Of a DNA stretch of 64,000 nt, positions 41,380-49,912 are shown piece by piece. Numbering within the stretch: the stretch's first letter is position 1; each line of letters begins with the position of its first letter. The stretch is taken from assembly GCF_002266285.1 (NCBI RefSeq), contig NZ_NPMS01000010.1:1-64000 (forward strand). The letters are read 5' to 3'. The translations under genes and the position numbers were made by a program. The notes under the pieces were generated by a model. It saw only the letters and a list, made by a program, of their open reading frames with translations. It made no database searches and was not told the DNA's origin. The DNA comes from Virgibacillus indicus (lineage in GTDB: Bacteria; Bacillota; Bacilli; Bacillales; Amphibacillaceae).

Positions 41380-41865
41380 ATGATAAATATTAAAACGCTG
41401 GTAGCCAATGGCTTGATAGCAGCCCTCTACATTGCTGTTTCAATGGCTGTTGAACCTCTGGCATTTTCAAGTATCCAGTTTCGTATTCCAGAGATGTTTA
41501 ATCATCTGATTGTATTCAACAAAAGATACTTTTATGGAATTATTCTGGGAGTATTTATAACGAATATTTTTTCACCTTTGGGTCTCTATGATCTTATATT
41601 TGGAGTAGCCCATTCAGCCATATCATTACTTATTATTATCTTTCTTGCACGATTTATTAAAAATACCTGGGTTCTGCTTGTTGCTACAACACTCGTCTTT
41701 TCATTCAATATGTTTATCATCGCATTTGAATTGAACCTGGCTTTGGAACTGCCATTTATGCTTTCATGGCTGACAACTGCAGCTGGTGAGTTTGGAGTAT
41801 TGGCAATCGGAATGCCGATTATGTATGCACTGAATAAAAGGTTGAAATTTAATACTCTAGTATAA
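41380..41865 (+). CDS. queT: QueT family queuosine precursor transporter
   Basis: S-component of an ECF transporter for preQ1/queuosine precursors. 161 residues with five to six membrane helices. The QueT signature is FSSIQFRIPEMFNHLIVFNK (about 28-47), then ITNIFSPLGLYDLIFG. It lacks an ATPase and presumably uses the shared ECF module encoded elsewhere. Regulated by the preQ1-I riboswitch immediately upstream; terminator follows. Confidence 0.93.
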   Translation: MINIKTLVANGLIAALYIAVSMAVEPLAFSSIQFRIPEMFNHLIVFNKRYFYGIILGVFITNIFSPLGLYDLIFGVAHSAISLLIIIFLARFIKNTWVLLVATTLVFSFNMFIIAFELNLALELPFMLSWLTTAAGEFGVLAIGMPIMYALNKRLKFNTLV

Positions 41866-41870
41866 ATAAA

Positions 41871-41914
41871 AAGACTACTTTAAAGGTTAATTCGCCTTTA
41901 AAGTGGTCTTTTCT
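41871..41914 (+). terminator. Terminator of queT
   Basis: Stem of 16 bp (41871-41886 and 41895-41910) with one wobble, followed by TTCTTA. Confidence 0.85.
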
Positions 41915-42063
41915 TATGCTTCCCTATTCATTATTGGATCAAGAATTGATTGTTCAAGTCTGCATTCACGGTGAAGTAATCCATAGTTCCCCTTACAAAA
42001 TGCAATATAATTTTCTGATAACGGAAAGGATGGTATGCTAAAAGTCAGAAAGGAAGGATAACA

Positions 42064-42831
42064 ATGATTGTAAGAGAGCATGCTGATAAATTTGTTTTGA
42101 TTGAGCAGGATAATCATGCACAAGTTTCCGGGGATATTATGACTAAGTGGAAAGAATCTTTGTTTAAGGGTCCAGCATTTAAGAAATCTGTCAATTACGC
42201 TATATACAATCATGATTTAGGGTGGAAGCCATTTGACCTCCAGCCATTTTGGAATGATGAAAAGCAGGCACCTTACACCTTTGTTGATTTCCCCAGCCTC
42301 CCGAAGATTGTATTATACAAAAATGGCATTGATGAAGTAGAGAAGAAAGATGCCTATGCCGCACTATTGTGCAGTGAGCATTATAAGCGTTTTTTGTTGA
42401 ATAACACATCTGATGAAGCCCAGTCTTTTGTAAAAGAAGAAGAACAAAGACAGGAACGAATTTTCCAATCACTAAATGCAGATAAACAGCAGTTCAAATT
42501 CCACTACAGTCTGGTTCAGCTTGGTGATAATCTCTCTCTTTATATTTGTTTAAACGAACCAGGGGTTTCTAAAGCAAAAGAGCATCCCTTTTTTAAAGAT
42601 GGCATCCCGCTATCCTCTGACCTTAACGGATTTAATCACAATACATTAAAATTGAGATGGACAAGCGAAAACATTGTTTCCATCAGTGAATTTCCATTTG
42701 AAAATTCAGTGGAAGTTAAACTTAAACAAAAAGTATTAGAGAAGCATGCGATAACTGCCCACGGATTAATTAAATGCTATGAAGAGACACCCTATGAAGA
42801 AATTTCTATAAGTGTAGAGCCTGAGGTTTGA
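42064..42831 (+). CDS. DUF3891 family protein
   Basis: 255-residue soluble protein. The family core is visible: HAQVSGDIMTKW, NYAIYNHDLGWKPFD (His-Asp, HD-phosphohydrolase-like), and YAALLCSEHYKRFL. The family is unassigned, but the spaced His/Asp residues suggest a metal-dependent enzyme. SD GAAAGGAAGG before ATG. Monocistronic. Confidence 0.85.
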   Translation: MIVREHADKFVLIEQDNHAQVSGDIMTKWKESLFKGPAFKKSVNYAIYNHDLGWKPFDLQPFWNDEKQAPYTFVDFPSLPKIVLYKNGIDEVEKKDAYAALLCSEHYKRFLLNNTSDEAQSFVKEEEQRQERIFQSLNADKQQFKFHYSLVQLGDNLSLYICLNEPGVSKAKEHPFFKDGIPLSSDLNGFNHNTLKLRWTSENIVSISEFPFENSVEVKLKQKVLEKHAITAHGLIKCYEETPYEEISISVEPEV

Positions 42832-42911
42832 AATTTTGGGAGTGTCTCGCTTGCTCCCCAGGGATTGGTGATCGATTCATGCACCCGTCTATTACGCAGT
42901 GCATGAATCTT

Positions 42912-43067
42912 TTACATGGATGGAACTGCTTTTACTCCGTTCACTTTTCTGCTCGATTTATTCTTAGAAACCTTTTTTAAAATGCCCTTTCCATAAGTCA
43001 TCTTTTTTAATTGTTCTATTCGGGCCTCTGATAAACTTTTGCAAACTTCCTTGTCATAATAATACAT
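42912..43067 (-). CDS. Small basic protein (51 aa)
   Basis: Minus-strand ORF of 51 codons. It begins MYYYDKEVCKSLSEARIEQL and ends RKVNGVKAVPSM; lysine-rich (about 25 percent). AAAGGAG lies 9 nt before the chosen ATG. An overlapping ATG 4 nt upstream opens another frame that stops after five codons. Size, SD and base composition support a real gene. Function unknown. Confidence 0.55.
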   Translation of the reverse strand: MYYYDKEVCKSLSEARIEQLKKMTYGKGILKKVSKNKSSRKVNGVKAVPSM

Positions 43068-43138
43068 ACATAATCGCTCCTTTAAATTGATAAGAAAGTA
43101 TAAAATTTACAGCAATTAATTCTTGGACATGAACAGCC

Positions 43139-43287
43139 ACGTCCAGCTCCAGCGCCCAGCGACTAGCGAACTTCCTTCACCTCCGTACGATAAGTCAACA
43201 TCGACTTCCTACGGTCGTCGTGTTTCCTTTATCTCCTACGGCTCAGTCCAGTCCGTACGTCGCTAAATGGGCGCTTGCGCTTTTGTT
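43139..43287. repeat. GC-rich interspersed repeat element
   Basis: About 150 bp with much higher GC than its surroundings. It begins CGTCCAGCTCCAGCGCCCAG and ends TGGGCGCTTGCGCTTTT. The ends are complementary (AGCGCCCA with TGGGCGCT, GCGAC with GTCGC), so the element can fold into one long structure. Very similar sequences are dispersed in Bacillaceae genomes as I remember them. No protein coding potential. Confidence 0.65.
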
Positions 43288-43415
43288 CTTAATTGTTAAC
43301 TTAAGGATACAATCATATCTGATTCACGTCTTCGGCATCGCGGTTGAAATATATACACAAAAAAACCCTACCTTTAAAGTAGAGCCAATACGTCTTCAGA
43401 CCGAGTTCAGCCAAT

Positions 43416-43898
43416 TCAAGCCATTATCAAATTAAAAAAGTAACTTAGTGTTGGCACAATTTCTTTATTTTGAAGCATTTTTTCGTAAGTTTCTCTATCT
43501 GCCCATTTTGCGTTAATCACTTCGCCATCTTGAAACCAGAGTTCATCCAATGTGGTGTTAGATGTAAACAGCCAATGATCCCAGTGTGATTTATCATGGA
43601 TACCACTGCATAGAAGCTTACCTTCAGCTGGTTTTAATTTCAGGCCAAGTTCTTCCCACGTTTCTCTCAAAGCCCCTTCCAGACTATTCTCATCTGTCAG
43701 CACGGACCCACCCGTGCATTCCCACAGGCCGCCATACGTTTTATTTGGGTGGCGTTTTGACAGCAGCAATTCCCCTTTATCATTCTGGATCCAGATACGA
43801 ACAACCAAATGATAGCAGTTATCGGGTATTGGCACTCCACGGATATGTGTTTTTCCAATCTTTTGGCGATCATAATTGTAAAGGTCCCATAATTCCAT
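43416..43898 (-). CDS. NUDIX hydrolase
   Basis: 160 residues with the Nudix box GSVLTDENSLEGALRETWEELG (about residues 66-87; REXXEE-type core RETWEELG). The N-terminal MELWDLYNYDRQKIGKTH resembles Idi-like/YfcD-type Nudix enzymes. Substrate unknown. Start placed at 43898 because GAGGAGGAG is 7 nt upstream; the longer reading lies inside that purine tract. Confidence 0.9.
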   Translation of the reverse strand: MELWDLYNYDRQKIGKTHIRGVPIPDNCYHLVVRIWIQNDKGELLLSKRHPNKTYGGLWECTGGSVLTDENSLEGALRETWEELGLKLKPAEGKLLCSGIHDKSHWDHWLFTSNTTLDELWFQDGEVINAKWADRETYEKMLQNKEIVPTLSYFFNLIMA

Positions 43899-43934
43899 TA
43901 TTTCTCCTCCTCGAGCAGATTTACTTTTCAATTA

Positions 43935-44615
43935 TTATTTCTGCTTTACACGGACAGTCAGCAGCATTACAAAAGAAATAATTACAATTGAAATCACCCA
44001 GGCCCATGCCATAGTCATATCACCGGAATCAATTGCGATATAAATTGCGGTTGGAACCGTCTGTGTTTCTCCAGGGATATTACCAGCGAACATCAATGTA
44101 GCACCAAATTCTCCCAACGCTCTTGCAAGGCTCAGCAAGCTTCCCGCGATAAGGGCCCTTGAGGCCAGAGGAATGGAAATCAGCAGCAGGATTTTCCATT
44201 CCCCCGCCCCATCTACCCGTGCCGCTTCTTCTATTGTTGAATCTACTCCCTGAAAACCGGATTTTGCAGACTGGTACATAAGCGGAAAAGCAACAACGGT
44301 TGAAGCAATCACAGCCGCCCACCACGTAAAAATAATGGGCTGATTGAATACCCATTCAAAAACCTGTCCCCCCATGCTATTTCTTCCAAAAAAGACTATC
44401 AGAAAGAAGCCTACGACCGTTGGCGGAAGAACGAGCGGGAGCATCAGTACAGTTTCCAGAATAGCTCTGCCTTTAAACTCCCTTCTAGCCATTGCTCGTC
44501 CAACTAATGTTCCAGTCAAAATAACAACAATTCCTGCTACAACTGCTGTTTGTAAAGACAGCCATATTGGATCAAGGAATTCCCCAAATGTGATATCAGT
44601 TAACAGTAAATCCAT
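43935..44615 (-). CDS. modB: Molybdate ABC transporter permease ModB
   Basis: 226 residues with five to six membrane helices. The EAA loop is EAARVDGAGEWKILLLISIP (about 140-160) and the ModB pattern LVLPPTVVGFFLIVFFG (about 65) is present. Start chosen at 44615 (MDLLLTDITFGEFLDPIWLS), which overlaps the end of modA by 20 nt; a longer reading would run back through modA. No modC ATPase gene is adjacent. Confidence 0.92.
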   Translation of the reverse strand: MDLLLTDITFGEFLDPIWLSLQTAVVAGIVVILTGTLVGRAMARREFKGRAILETVLMLPLVLPPTVVGFFLIVFFGRNSMGGQVFEWVFNQPIIFTWWAAVIASTVVAFPLMYQSAKSGFQGVDSTIEEAARVDGAGEWKILLLISIPLASRALIAGSLLSLARALGEFGATLMFAGNIPGETQTVPTAIYIAIDSGDMTMAWAWVISIVIISFVMLLTVRVKQK

Positions 44616-45390
44616 ATTCTTCAAAAACCTGCCTTGCTGCATCTGATTGAAGGTAGCTGTAAAAGTCACTGGCCGCTTCATAATGCTCTGAATCTTTGAT
44701 AATACCAATCGGATAAGTAATGGAAGTGTATGTATTCGGATCGGCAGTGGCAGCAATTTTTACCTTATCGGAAATCAATGCATCTGTTTTGTAAACAATC
44801 CCCGCATCAACATTCCCCGTCTCTACATAGGATAAAACCTGACGCACATCTTTTGCATAAACTGTCTTTGGTTTAACATTTTCCCATATCCCTATATTTT
44901 CAAGTGACTCCCTGGCGTATTCTCCTGCAGGCACAGTTTCCGGAGTACCGATGGAAATTGTATTTACTTCTGTTGTTTCCAGGTCCTGAAAGTTTGTAAT
45001 ATCTGATTCTGACGGCACAATTAATACTAATTCATTCCCCAGTAAATCAGCGCTGTCCTTTCCTTCTATCATTCCTTCATCGACCAATTCAGCAAATTTA
45101 TCTTCAGCTGCTGATAAAAATAAATCCACTGGTGCACCTTGATAAATCTGCTGTTTAAGTGAACCCGAACCACCGAAGTTAATTCTGAGAGCCACTTCCG
45201 AATGTTCTTTTACATAATTATTCTGAATCTCATCCATTGCATCCTTTAAACTAGCAGCTGCAGAAATGGTTAACTCTACATTTTCTGAAGATTCGTCTGC
45301 AGCTTGATGTGTATCAGAACGATCGGAGCACCCCATTGTTAAAGTAATTGTAAAAATAAGCATAATGGCTAATTTAAAATTCCCTCGCAT
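44596..45390 (-). CDS. modA: Molybdate-binding lipoprotein ModA
   Basis: 264 residues. The signal peptide has a lipobox TLTMGC (Cys about residue 20). The periplasmic-type binding domain has the ModA hallmarks ISAAASLKDAMDEIQ (about 43-57), INFGGSGSLKQQI (about 72) and VYAKDVRQVLSYVETGNVDA. Binds molybdate outside the membrane. Start at the second ATG, 7 nt after GGGG. Operon with modB. Confidence 0.92.
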   Translation of the reverse strand: MRGNFKLAIMLIFTITLTMGCSDRSDTHQAADESSENVELTISAAASLKDAMDEIQNNYVKEHSEVALRINFGGSGSLKQQIYQGAPVDLFLSAAEDKFAELVDEGMIEGKDSADLLGNELVLIVPSESDITNFQDLETTEVNTISIGTPETVPAGEYARESLENIGIWENVKPKTVYAKDVRQVLSYVETGNVDAGIVYKTDALISDKVKIAATADPNTYTSITYPIGIIKDSEHYEAASDFYSYLQSDAARQVFEEYGFTVN

Positions 45391-45622
45391 ATCCATACCC
45401 CTGTTGTATCATTTTTACTAGATATCTCTTATTATAACTAATCCCGGCTGACATTGGAATGAGTGGACAGATATTCTGCCGGATGAACGGATAGTCCCTA
45501 TCTCAGAAATCTCACTTATCATATATATTTCCGGGTTATTATCTTGATATTTGGGCAGAATAGTAACGGCTCAATTTTAATAATTTCTGAGCAAAATATC
45601 TACTGAAAAGAGGAGATCAGAG

Positions 45623-47227
45623 TTGGGAAAAAATACATCAGGCAACGAAAAGCATCAAACAAACATAGAAAATGAAGACACATTAACAACAAGGCAGGGA
45701 CATCCCGTCACGAATAATCAGAACTTAAGAACTGTCGGAAATCGTGGTCCAGCAATGCTTGAAAACTATGATTATATTGAGAAAATAAGTCATTTTGACA
45801 GGGAGAAGGTTCCTGAGCGGATTGTTCATGCACGTGGGGCAGGAGCACATGGTTATTTCGAGACATACGGGACAGTGGGCGATGATCCTGTATCAAAGTA
45901 TACAAGGGCAAAGGTCTTTCAGGAAAAAGGAAAGCAAACTCCCGTATTTGTCCGATTTTCCACAGTTGTTCACGGCAATCATTCCCCTGAGACACTGCGT
46001 GATCCTCGGGGTTTTGCCGTTAAATTTTACACGGAGGATGGAAACTGGGATTTAGTTGGAAACAATATAAAAATCTTTTTTATCAGGGATGCGATGAAAT
46101 TCCCAGACATGATTCATGCTTTCAGGCCAGACCCAGTAACAAACATTCAGGACAGTGAGCGTTTCTTTGACTTTTGCGCGAACTCACCGGAGTCTTTCCA
46201 CATGGTTACATTCATGTATTCACCATGGGGAATTCCCGCAAACTACCGAATGATGCAGGGTTCTGGAGTTAATGCGTATAAATGGGTAAATAATGAAGGA
46301 AAGGCAGTACTTGTCAAATACCACTGGGAGCCAAAGCAAGGTATTAAAAATTTAACCGTTAAAGAAGCAAACGAAATCCAGTCCACTAATTTCAACCATG
46401 CAACACAGGATTTGTATGATGCAATTGAGCGGGGTGACTATCCGGAATGGGAATTGTTTGTTCAGATTATGGAGGATGGACCGCATCCTGAACTTGACTT
46501 TGACCCGCTGGATGACACAAAGCTATGGCCTGAAGACCAGTTTCCATGGCTGCCGGTTGGAAAAATGGTACTGAACAAAAACCCGGAGAATTACTTTACA
46601 GAAGTTGAACAATCCGCTTTCGGGACAGGTGTACTCGTTGATGGTCTTGATTTCTCAGATGACAAGATGCTTCAGGGCAGGACATTTTCGTATTCAGATA
46701 CACAGCGATATCGTGGAGGAGCCAACTATTTGCAGTTACCAATTAATGCTGCAAAAAAAAGAGTGGCAACCAACCAGGAAGGTGGGCAATCACGTCATAC
46801 CAATGATAAGGCACCAGGGCAAAACCCACATGTTAACTACGAACCTTCCAGTTTAGGCGGGTTAAAAGAAGCAGAGCAGGTCAGCAAGGAATATACTCCA
46901 AAGGTTGAAGGAAATCTTGTGCGAGAATCCATTGACCGTCAAAGCAATACAAAACAGGCAGGAGAAACATATCGCAGATTTGAAGACTGGGAGCGTGATG
47001 AATTGATTACCAATCTAGTTGGAGATTTATCCGAGTGTGCCCAGGAACTACAGGATAAGATGGTTGTACTTGCCAAAGAGGCAGACGAAGAATATGGACG
47101 CCGCCTGCGTGAAGGGCTGGAAAATGCTCCAAAAGATGGGTCTCCCAAAAATCCGCTTGGCAATAAGGATAGTGAAAAAGCTCCAGAACAGGCTGTTGAA
47201 AAAGGCCGTGACGCGGAGCCATATTAA
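45623..47227 (+). CDS. Haem catalase (KatA/KatX type)
   Basis: 534-residue monofunctional catalase decomposing hydrogen peroxide. Catalytic His in [15 protein letters not shown] (about 70), Asn in [10 protein letters not shown] (about 148), proximal haem Tyr in [12 protein letters not shown] (about 355). The C-terminal extension after about 480 is hydrophilic and lysine-rich ([20 protein letters not shown]), longer than vegetative KatA and closer to spore KatX. TTG start with AGAGGAGAT upstream. Which paralogue it is cannot be settled here. Confidence 0.93.
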   Translation: MGKNTSGNEKHQTNIENEDTLTTRQGHPVTNNQNLRTVGNRGPAMLENYDYIEKISHFDREKVPERIVHARGAGAHGYFETYGTVGDDPVSKYTRAKVFQEKGKQTPVFVRFSTVVHGNHSPETLRDPRGFAVKFYTEDGNWDLVGNNIKIFFIRDAMKFPDMIHAFRPDPVTNIQDSERFFDFCANSPESFHMVTFMYSPWGIPANYRMMQGSGVNAYKWVNNEGKAVLVKYHWEPKQGIKNLTVKEANEIQSTNFNHATQDLYDAIERGDYPEWELFVQIMEDGPHPELDFDPLDDTKLWPEDQFPWLPVGKMVLNKNPENYFTEVEQSAFGTGVLVDGLDFSDDKMLQGRTFSYSDTQRYRGGANYLQLPINAAKKRVATNQEGGQSRHTNDKAPGQNPHVNYEPSSLGGLKEAEQVSKEYTPKVEGNLVRESIDRQSNTKQAGETYRRFEDWERDELITNLVGDLSECAQELQDKMVVLAKEADEEYGRRLREGLENAPKDGSPKNPLGNKDSEKAPEQAVEKGRDAEPY

Positions 47228-47275
47228 GGTAATATCGAGCATTAAAGGCACAGGTTGTGACTAAAATATTTTACT

Positions 47276-47316
47276 AAAGCCCCTTTCAAATCATAAAAGG
47301 GGCTTTATTTTTATTC
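47276..47316 (+). terminator. Terminator of the catalase gene
   Basis: Stem AAAGCCCCTTT/AAAGGGGCTTT with an 8-9 nt loop, followed by ATTTTTATT. Confidence 0.92.
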
Positions 47317-47331
47317 CCTGGGGAAAATATC

Positions 47332-47385
47332 TTGACACAGAAAATATCAACTGTTATGGTTATACACATAAGTATATAACCATAA
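47332..47385 (+). promoter_or_regulatory. Promoter with 11-bp-arm GntR operator
   Basis: TTGACA (47332-47337), 17-nt spacer, TATGGT (47355-47360). The perfect inverted repeat TTATGGTTATA-N10-TATAACCATAA (47354-47385) covers the -10 box and start site. Placement and symmetry fit autorepression by the YtrA-type regulator encoded next. Confidence 0.75.
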
Positions 47386-47431
47386 TACCATATAAGTATG
47401 CAGTATAAAGCAGTAAGGTGGTGATTCCCCG

Positions 47432-47809
47432 TTGAATAGAGCATTTGACGATAATAAACCGATATTCATGCAGGTACGGGAACGTATTGAAGATCAAATT
47501 GTAAATGACCAATTGAAAGAAGGTGATCAGGCACCTTCAACTACTCAGTTAGTAAATTTTTATAAAATCAATCATGCCACAGTATCGAAAGGTGTCACAC
47601 AACTGGTGGATGAGGAGATTCTTTATAAAAAGAGGGGTGTCGGTATGTTCGTTGCGAAAGGGGCAAAAGAAAAGCTGATGCAAAAACGAAAAGAAGCTTT
47701 TGTAGATAATTATGTGGTGGGTCTGGTACAAGAGGCAAATAAGTTAGGAATCTCCGAAAGCGAAGTCATTGAACTGGTTAAAAAAGTAAGAGGACGTGAT
47801 TTATCATGA
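47432..47809 (+). CDS. GntR family regulator, YtrA-like
   Basis: 125 residues: N-terminal GntR winged helix (PIFMQVRERIEDQIVNDQLK, GDQAPSTTQLVNFYKINHAT, VSKGVTQLVDEEILYKKRGV) and only a short helical tail, the YtrA subfamily design. TTG start with AAGGTGG upstream. It overlaps the ABC ATPase gene by 4 nt. In B. subtilis the matching operon responds to cell-wall antibiotics; that link is by analogy. Confidence 0.88.
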   Translation: MNRAFDDNKPIFMQVRERIEDQIVNDQLKEGDQAPSTTQLVNFYKINHATVSKGVTQLVDEEILYKKRGVGMFVAKGAKEKLMQKRKEAFVDNYVVGLVQEANKLGISESEVIELVKKVRGRDLS

Positions 47810-48678
47810 AATTTGATGTAGAAGTAAATAATTTATCCCTAAAATATAATGATTATGAAGCACTGAAAGATCTCTCTTTTATGCTTGAAGGCGGAAAAGT
47901 TTACGGGCTTCTTGGCAGAAACGGAGCAGGAAAGACTTCACTTCTTTCACTGCTGGCGTCTTTCAGAGAATCAACAAAAGGTTCCATTAAAATTACCGGT
48001 GAGAACCCATTTGAAAATGCTGATATCATGCAAAACGTTCACTTAATCTATGAGAAGGATTATAAAGATGAAAGTGAAAAGGTGAAAGGCATGCTTGAAA
48101 TCATTGAAAGATACCGGCCAAATTTCGATGCCGAATACGCACAGTATCTGGTGAAACGATTTAAACTTCCACTGGATAAGGCAGTTAATAAATTATCTCG
48201 CGGCATGCAGTCTGCGCTAAATGTAACAATGGGGTTAGCCAGCCGTGCACCGATAACCATTTTCGATGAAGCATATTTGGGGATGGACGCACCTACCCGC
48301 GAAATATTTTATAAAGAATTACTGGCAGATCAAGCGGAACGCCCTCGTACCATGATCCTATCAACACATCTTGTCTCCGAAATGGATTATTTATTTGATG
48401 AAGTCATCATCATAGATAAAGGGGCATTTGTGCTGCACGAGGAATATGAAACACTTATTTCCAGAGGTGCATCCATTACCGGCGCTGCAGAGGAAGTAGA
48501 TGATTTTGTCAGTGGTATGACACAATTGAATGAACAACAGTTGGGAAATACAAAGGCTGTTATGGTATATGGTTATTTGAGTGAGAAAGACAAACAAGAG
48601 GCACTTCAAAGAGGACTTGAGGTTGGACCAGTTTCTCTTCAGGACTTATTTATTCATTTAACTAGTGAGGAGGTTTAG
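47806..48678 (+). CDS. ABC transporter ATPase (YtrB-like)
   Basis: 290 residues. Walker A GRNGAGKTS (about 38), a variant signature LSRGMQSALNV (about 130) and Walker B APITIFDEAYLGMD (about 148), where Asp-Glu is kept but the usual L-D-E-P is FDEA. This variant pattern is typical of YtrB-type ATPases. C-terminal regulatory extension of about 80 residues. Pairs with the permease downstream. Confidence 0.85.
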   Translation: MKFDVEVNNLSLKYNDYEALKDLSFMLEGGKVYGLLGRNGAGKTSLLSLLASFRESTKGSIKITGENPFENADIMQNVHLIYEKDYKDESEKVKGMLEIIERYRPNFDAEYAQYLVKRFKLPLDKAVNKLSRGMQSALNVTMGLASRAPITIFDEAYLGMDAPTREIFYKELLADQAERPRTMILSTHLVSEMDYLFDEVIIIDKGAFVLHEEYETLISRGASITGAAEEVDDFVSGMTQLNEQQLGNTKAVMVYGYLSEKDKQEALQRGLEVGPVSLQDLFIHLTSEEV

Positions 48679-48679
48679 T

Positions 48680-49471
48680 ATGAAACAAAAATCCATTTTC
48701 CCTAAAGTTGCTTTCGATATGTTTTCCGTACAATTCATCTGGTCTCTTTGGTTTATCAGTTTTATTCTCCTTGCACATATTGTAATGATTGTTGTTTCCA
48801 TAAATTCAGACAGTGTTTTAGGAGAGTTTTTATTCTTTTCCCATAGCTCTTCCAAAGTATATATGCTTGTTATCGGGATTATCTCCTCTTATGCCTTTCT
48901 GACTTTCTATGTTAATCATGGAGTGACCAGAAAAGATTACTTTATTGGGGCAGCACTGGCTGCGGTGGGAATTGCAGCAGCAATTGCTATTATCGCAGCC
49001 GTATTAACTGGTTTGGAATATGCAGTCTTGGAAATAACAAATTTACCTGTTACAATTAACAACTCTCTGGCAGACAATAGCATCGAAAGTTCGGATAATA
49101 GCATCAGTATTTTTGTTCCAAAGGCAATTTTAAGTTCATCCATATTGGTTCATAGCAGCAGCTGGTTATTATCACTGCTTATGTACACCTTGAATATACT
49201 AACCCTTTACGTTATTGGTTGGCTGATTGGTTCAGGATATTATCGATTCGGATGGGTTATCGGCTTTGGATTTATTGCAATCTCACTAGTCTCAATTATT
49301 ATTGCCGACTTACTATGGGGAACTGAATTAGGAGAACCATTATCAAACTGGCTGCCTTTTTCCTCAATCAGTTTGCCAGTATCTGTCTCTGCAGCAGGAT
49401 CTATTATCTTAATTGGGGTAATACTATGGGGCATCCGCCTGCTAACAAAGCGAATAACAATTAAAATGTAA
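48680..49471 (+). CDS. ABC transporter permease
   Basis: 263 residues, six hydrophobic segments and a long extracytoplasmic loop (about 118-155). Start at 48680 with GAGGAGG 8 nt upstream; the earlier reading at 48665 crosses that SD. Partner of the YtrB-like ATPase; substrate unknown. Confidence 0.82.
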   Translation: MKQKSIFPKVAFDMFSVQFIWSLWFISFILLAHIVMIVVSINSDSVLGEFLFFSHSSSKVYMLVIGIISSYAFLTFYVNHGVTRKDYFIGAALAAVGIAAAIAIIAAVLTGLEYAVLEITNLPVTINNSLADNSIESSDNSISIFVPKAILSSSILVHSSSWLLSLLMYTLNILTLYVIGWLIGSGYYRFGWVIGFGFIAISLVSIIIADLLWGTELGEPLSNWLPFSSISLPVSVSAAGSIILIGVILWGIRLLTKRITIKM

Positions 49472-49525
49472 GTTTAAAATATTGAATACAATAATTTTAT
49501 CACCGTACTCACACAGGAGAACAGG

Positions 49526-49720
49526 ATGAATTTTTTAAAGATCGTTTTTGATTGGATGACAGTAATTGGACTGGTGTTATTGCTGGGAAGAATTGTTACT
49601 GCGGTATTTCATTTTCTGGATATACCCTTTATCACCTTATTTAAGGATTACAGCACCATTTCGTTTATTATCTTAATAGTTGGTGTAATTGGCCAGCAAG
49701 TTATTAAGGATAAAAAGTAA
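49526..49720 (+). CDS. Small membrane protein (64 aa)
   Basis: Two hydrophobic helices (WMTVIGLVLLLGRIVTAVF and ISFIILIVGVIGQQV) and a basic end KDKK. CAGGAG precedes the ATG. It lies 54 nt after the ABC permease and before a terminator, so it is probably the fourth gene of the GntR/ABC operon. Confidence 0.7.
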   Translation: MNFLKIVFDWMTVIGLVLLLGRIVTAVFHFLDIPFITLFKDYSTISFIILIVGVIGQQVIKDKK

Positions 49721-49745
49721 GGATCTATTATAACTACTGAAAATA

Positions 49746-49780
49746 ACCAAGCTCTTTCCAATTGGAATGACGCTTGGTTA
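49746..49780 (+). terminator. Terminator of the GntR/ABC operon
   Basis: AACCAAGC and GCTTGGTT arms with an internal TTCCAATTGGAA palindrome, followed by ACTTTCT; ends the operon about 25 nt past the small membrane protein. Confidence 0.65.
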
Positions 49781-49912
49781 CTTTCTGAATCCGTAATATC
49801 CTTCCAAGGTCACGAATTTCCATTCAAACAAGGGAATAGCTATCACTTTCTAAAATTCCTAAAAGATTATAAGATTTATGTAATTAGTTTAAAATTCTAG
49901 GGGGTTGAGACA

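Noticed and set aside
43220..43435. 71-codon plus-strand ORF
   Set aside because: It starts within the GC-rich interspersed repeat and lacks any recognisable protein feature.
43586..43981. 131-codon ORF antisense to the NUDIX gene
   Set aside because: It is a shadow of the NUDIX and modB coding strand, with no SD or family features.
49721..49912. S-box (SAM) riboswitch before mtnE
   Set aside because: No S-box consensus was found; the only structure is the terminator of the preceding operon.
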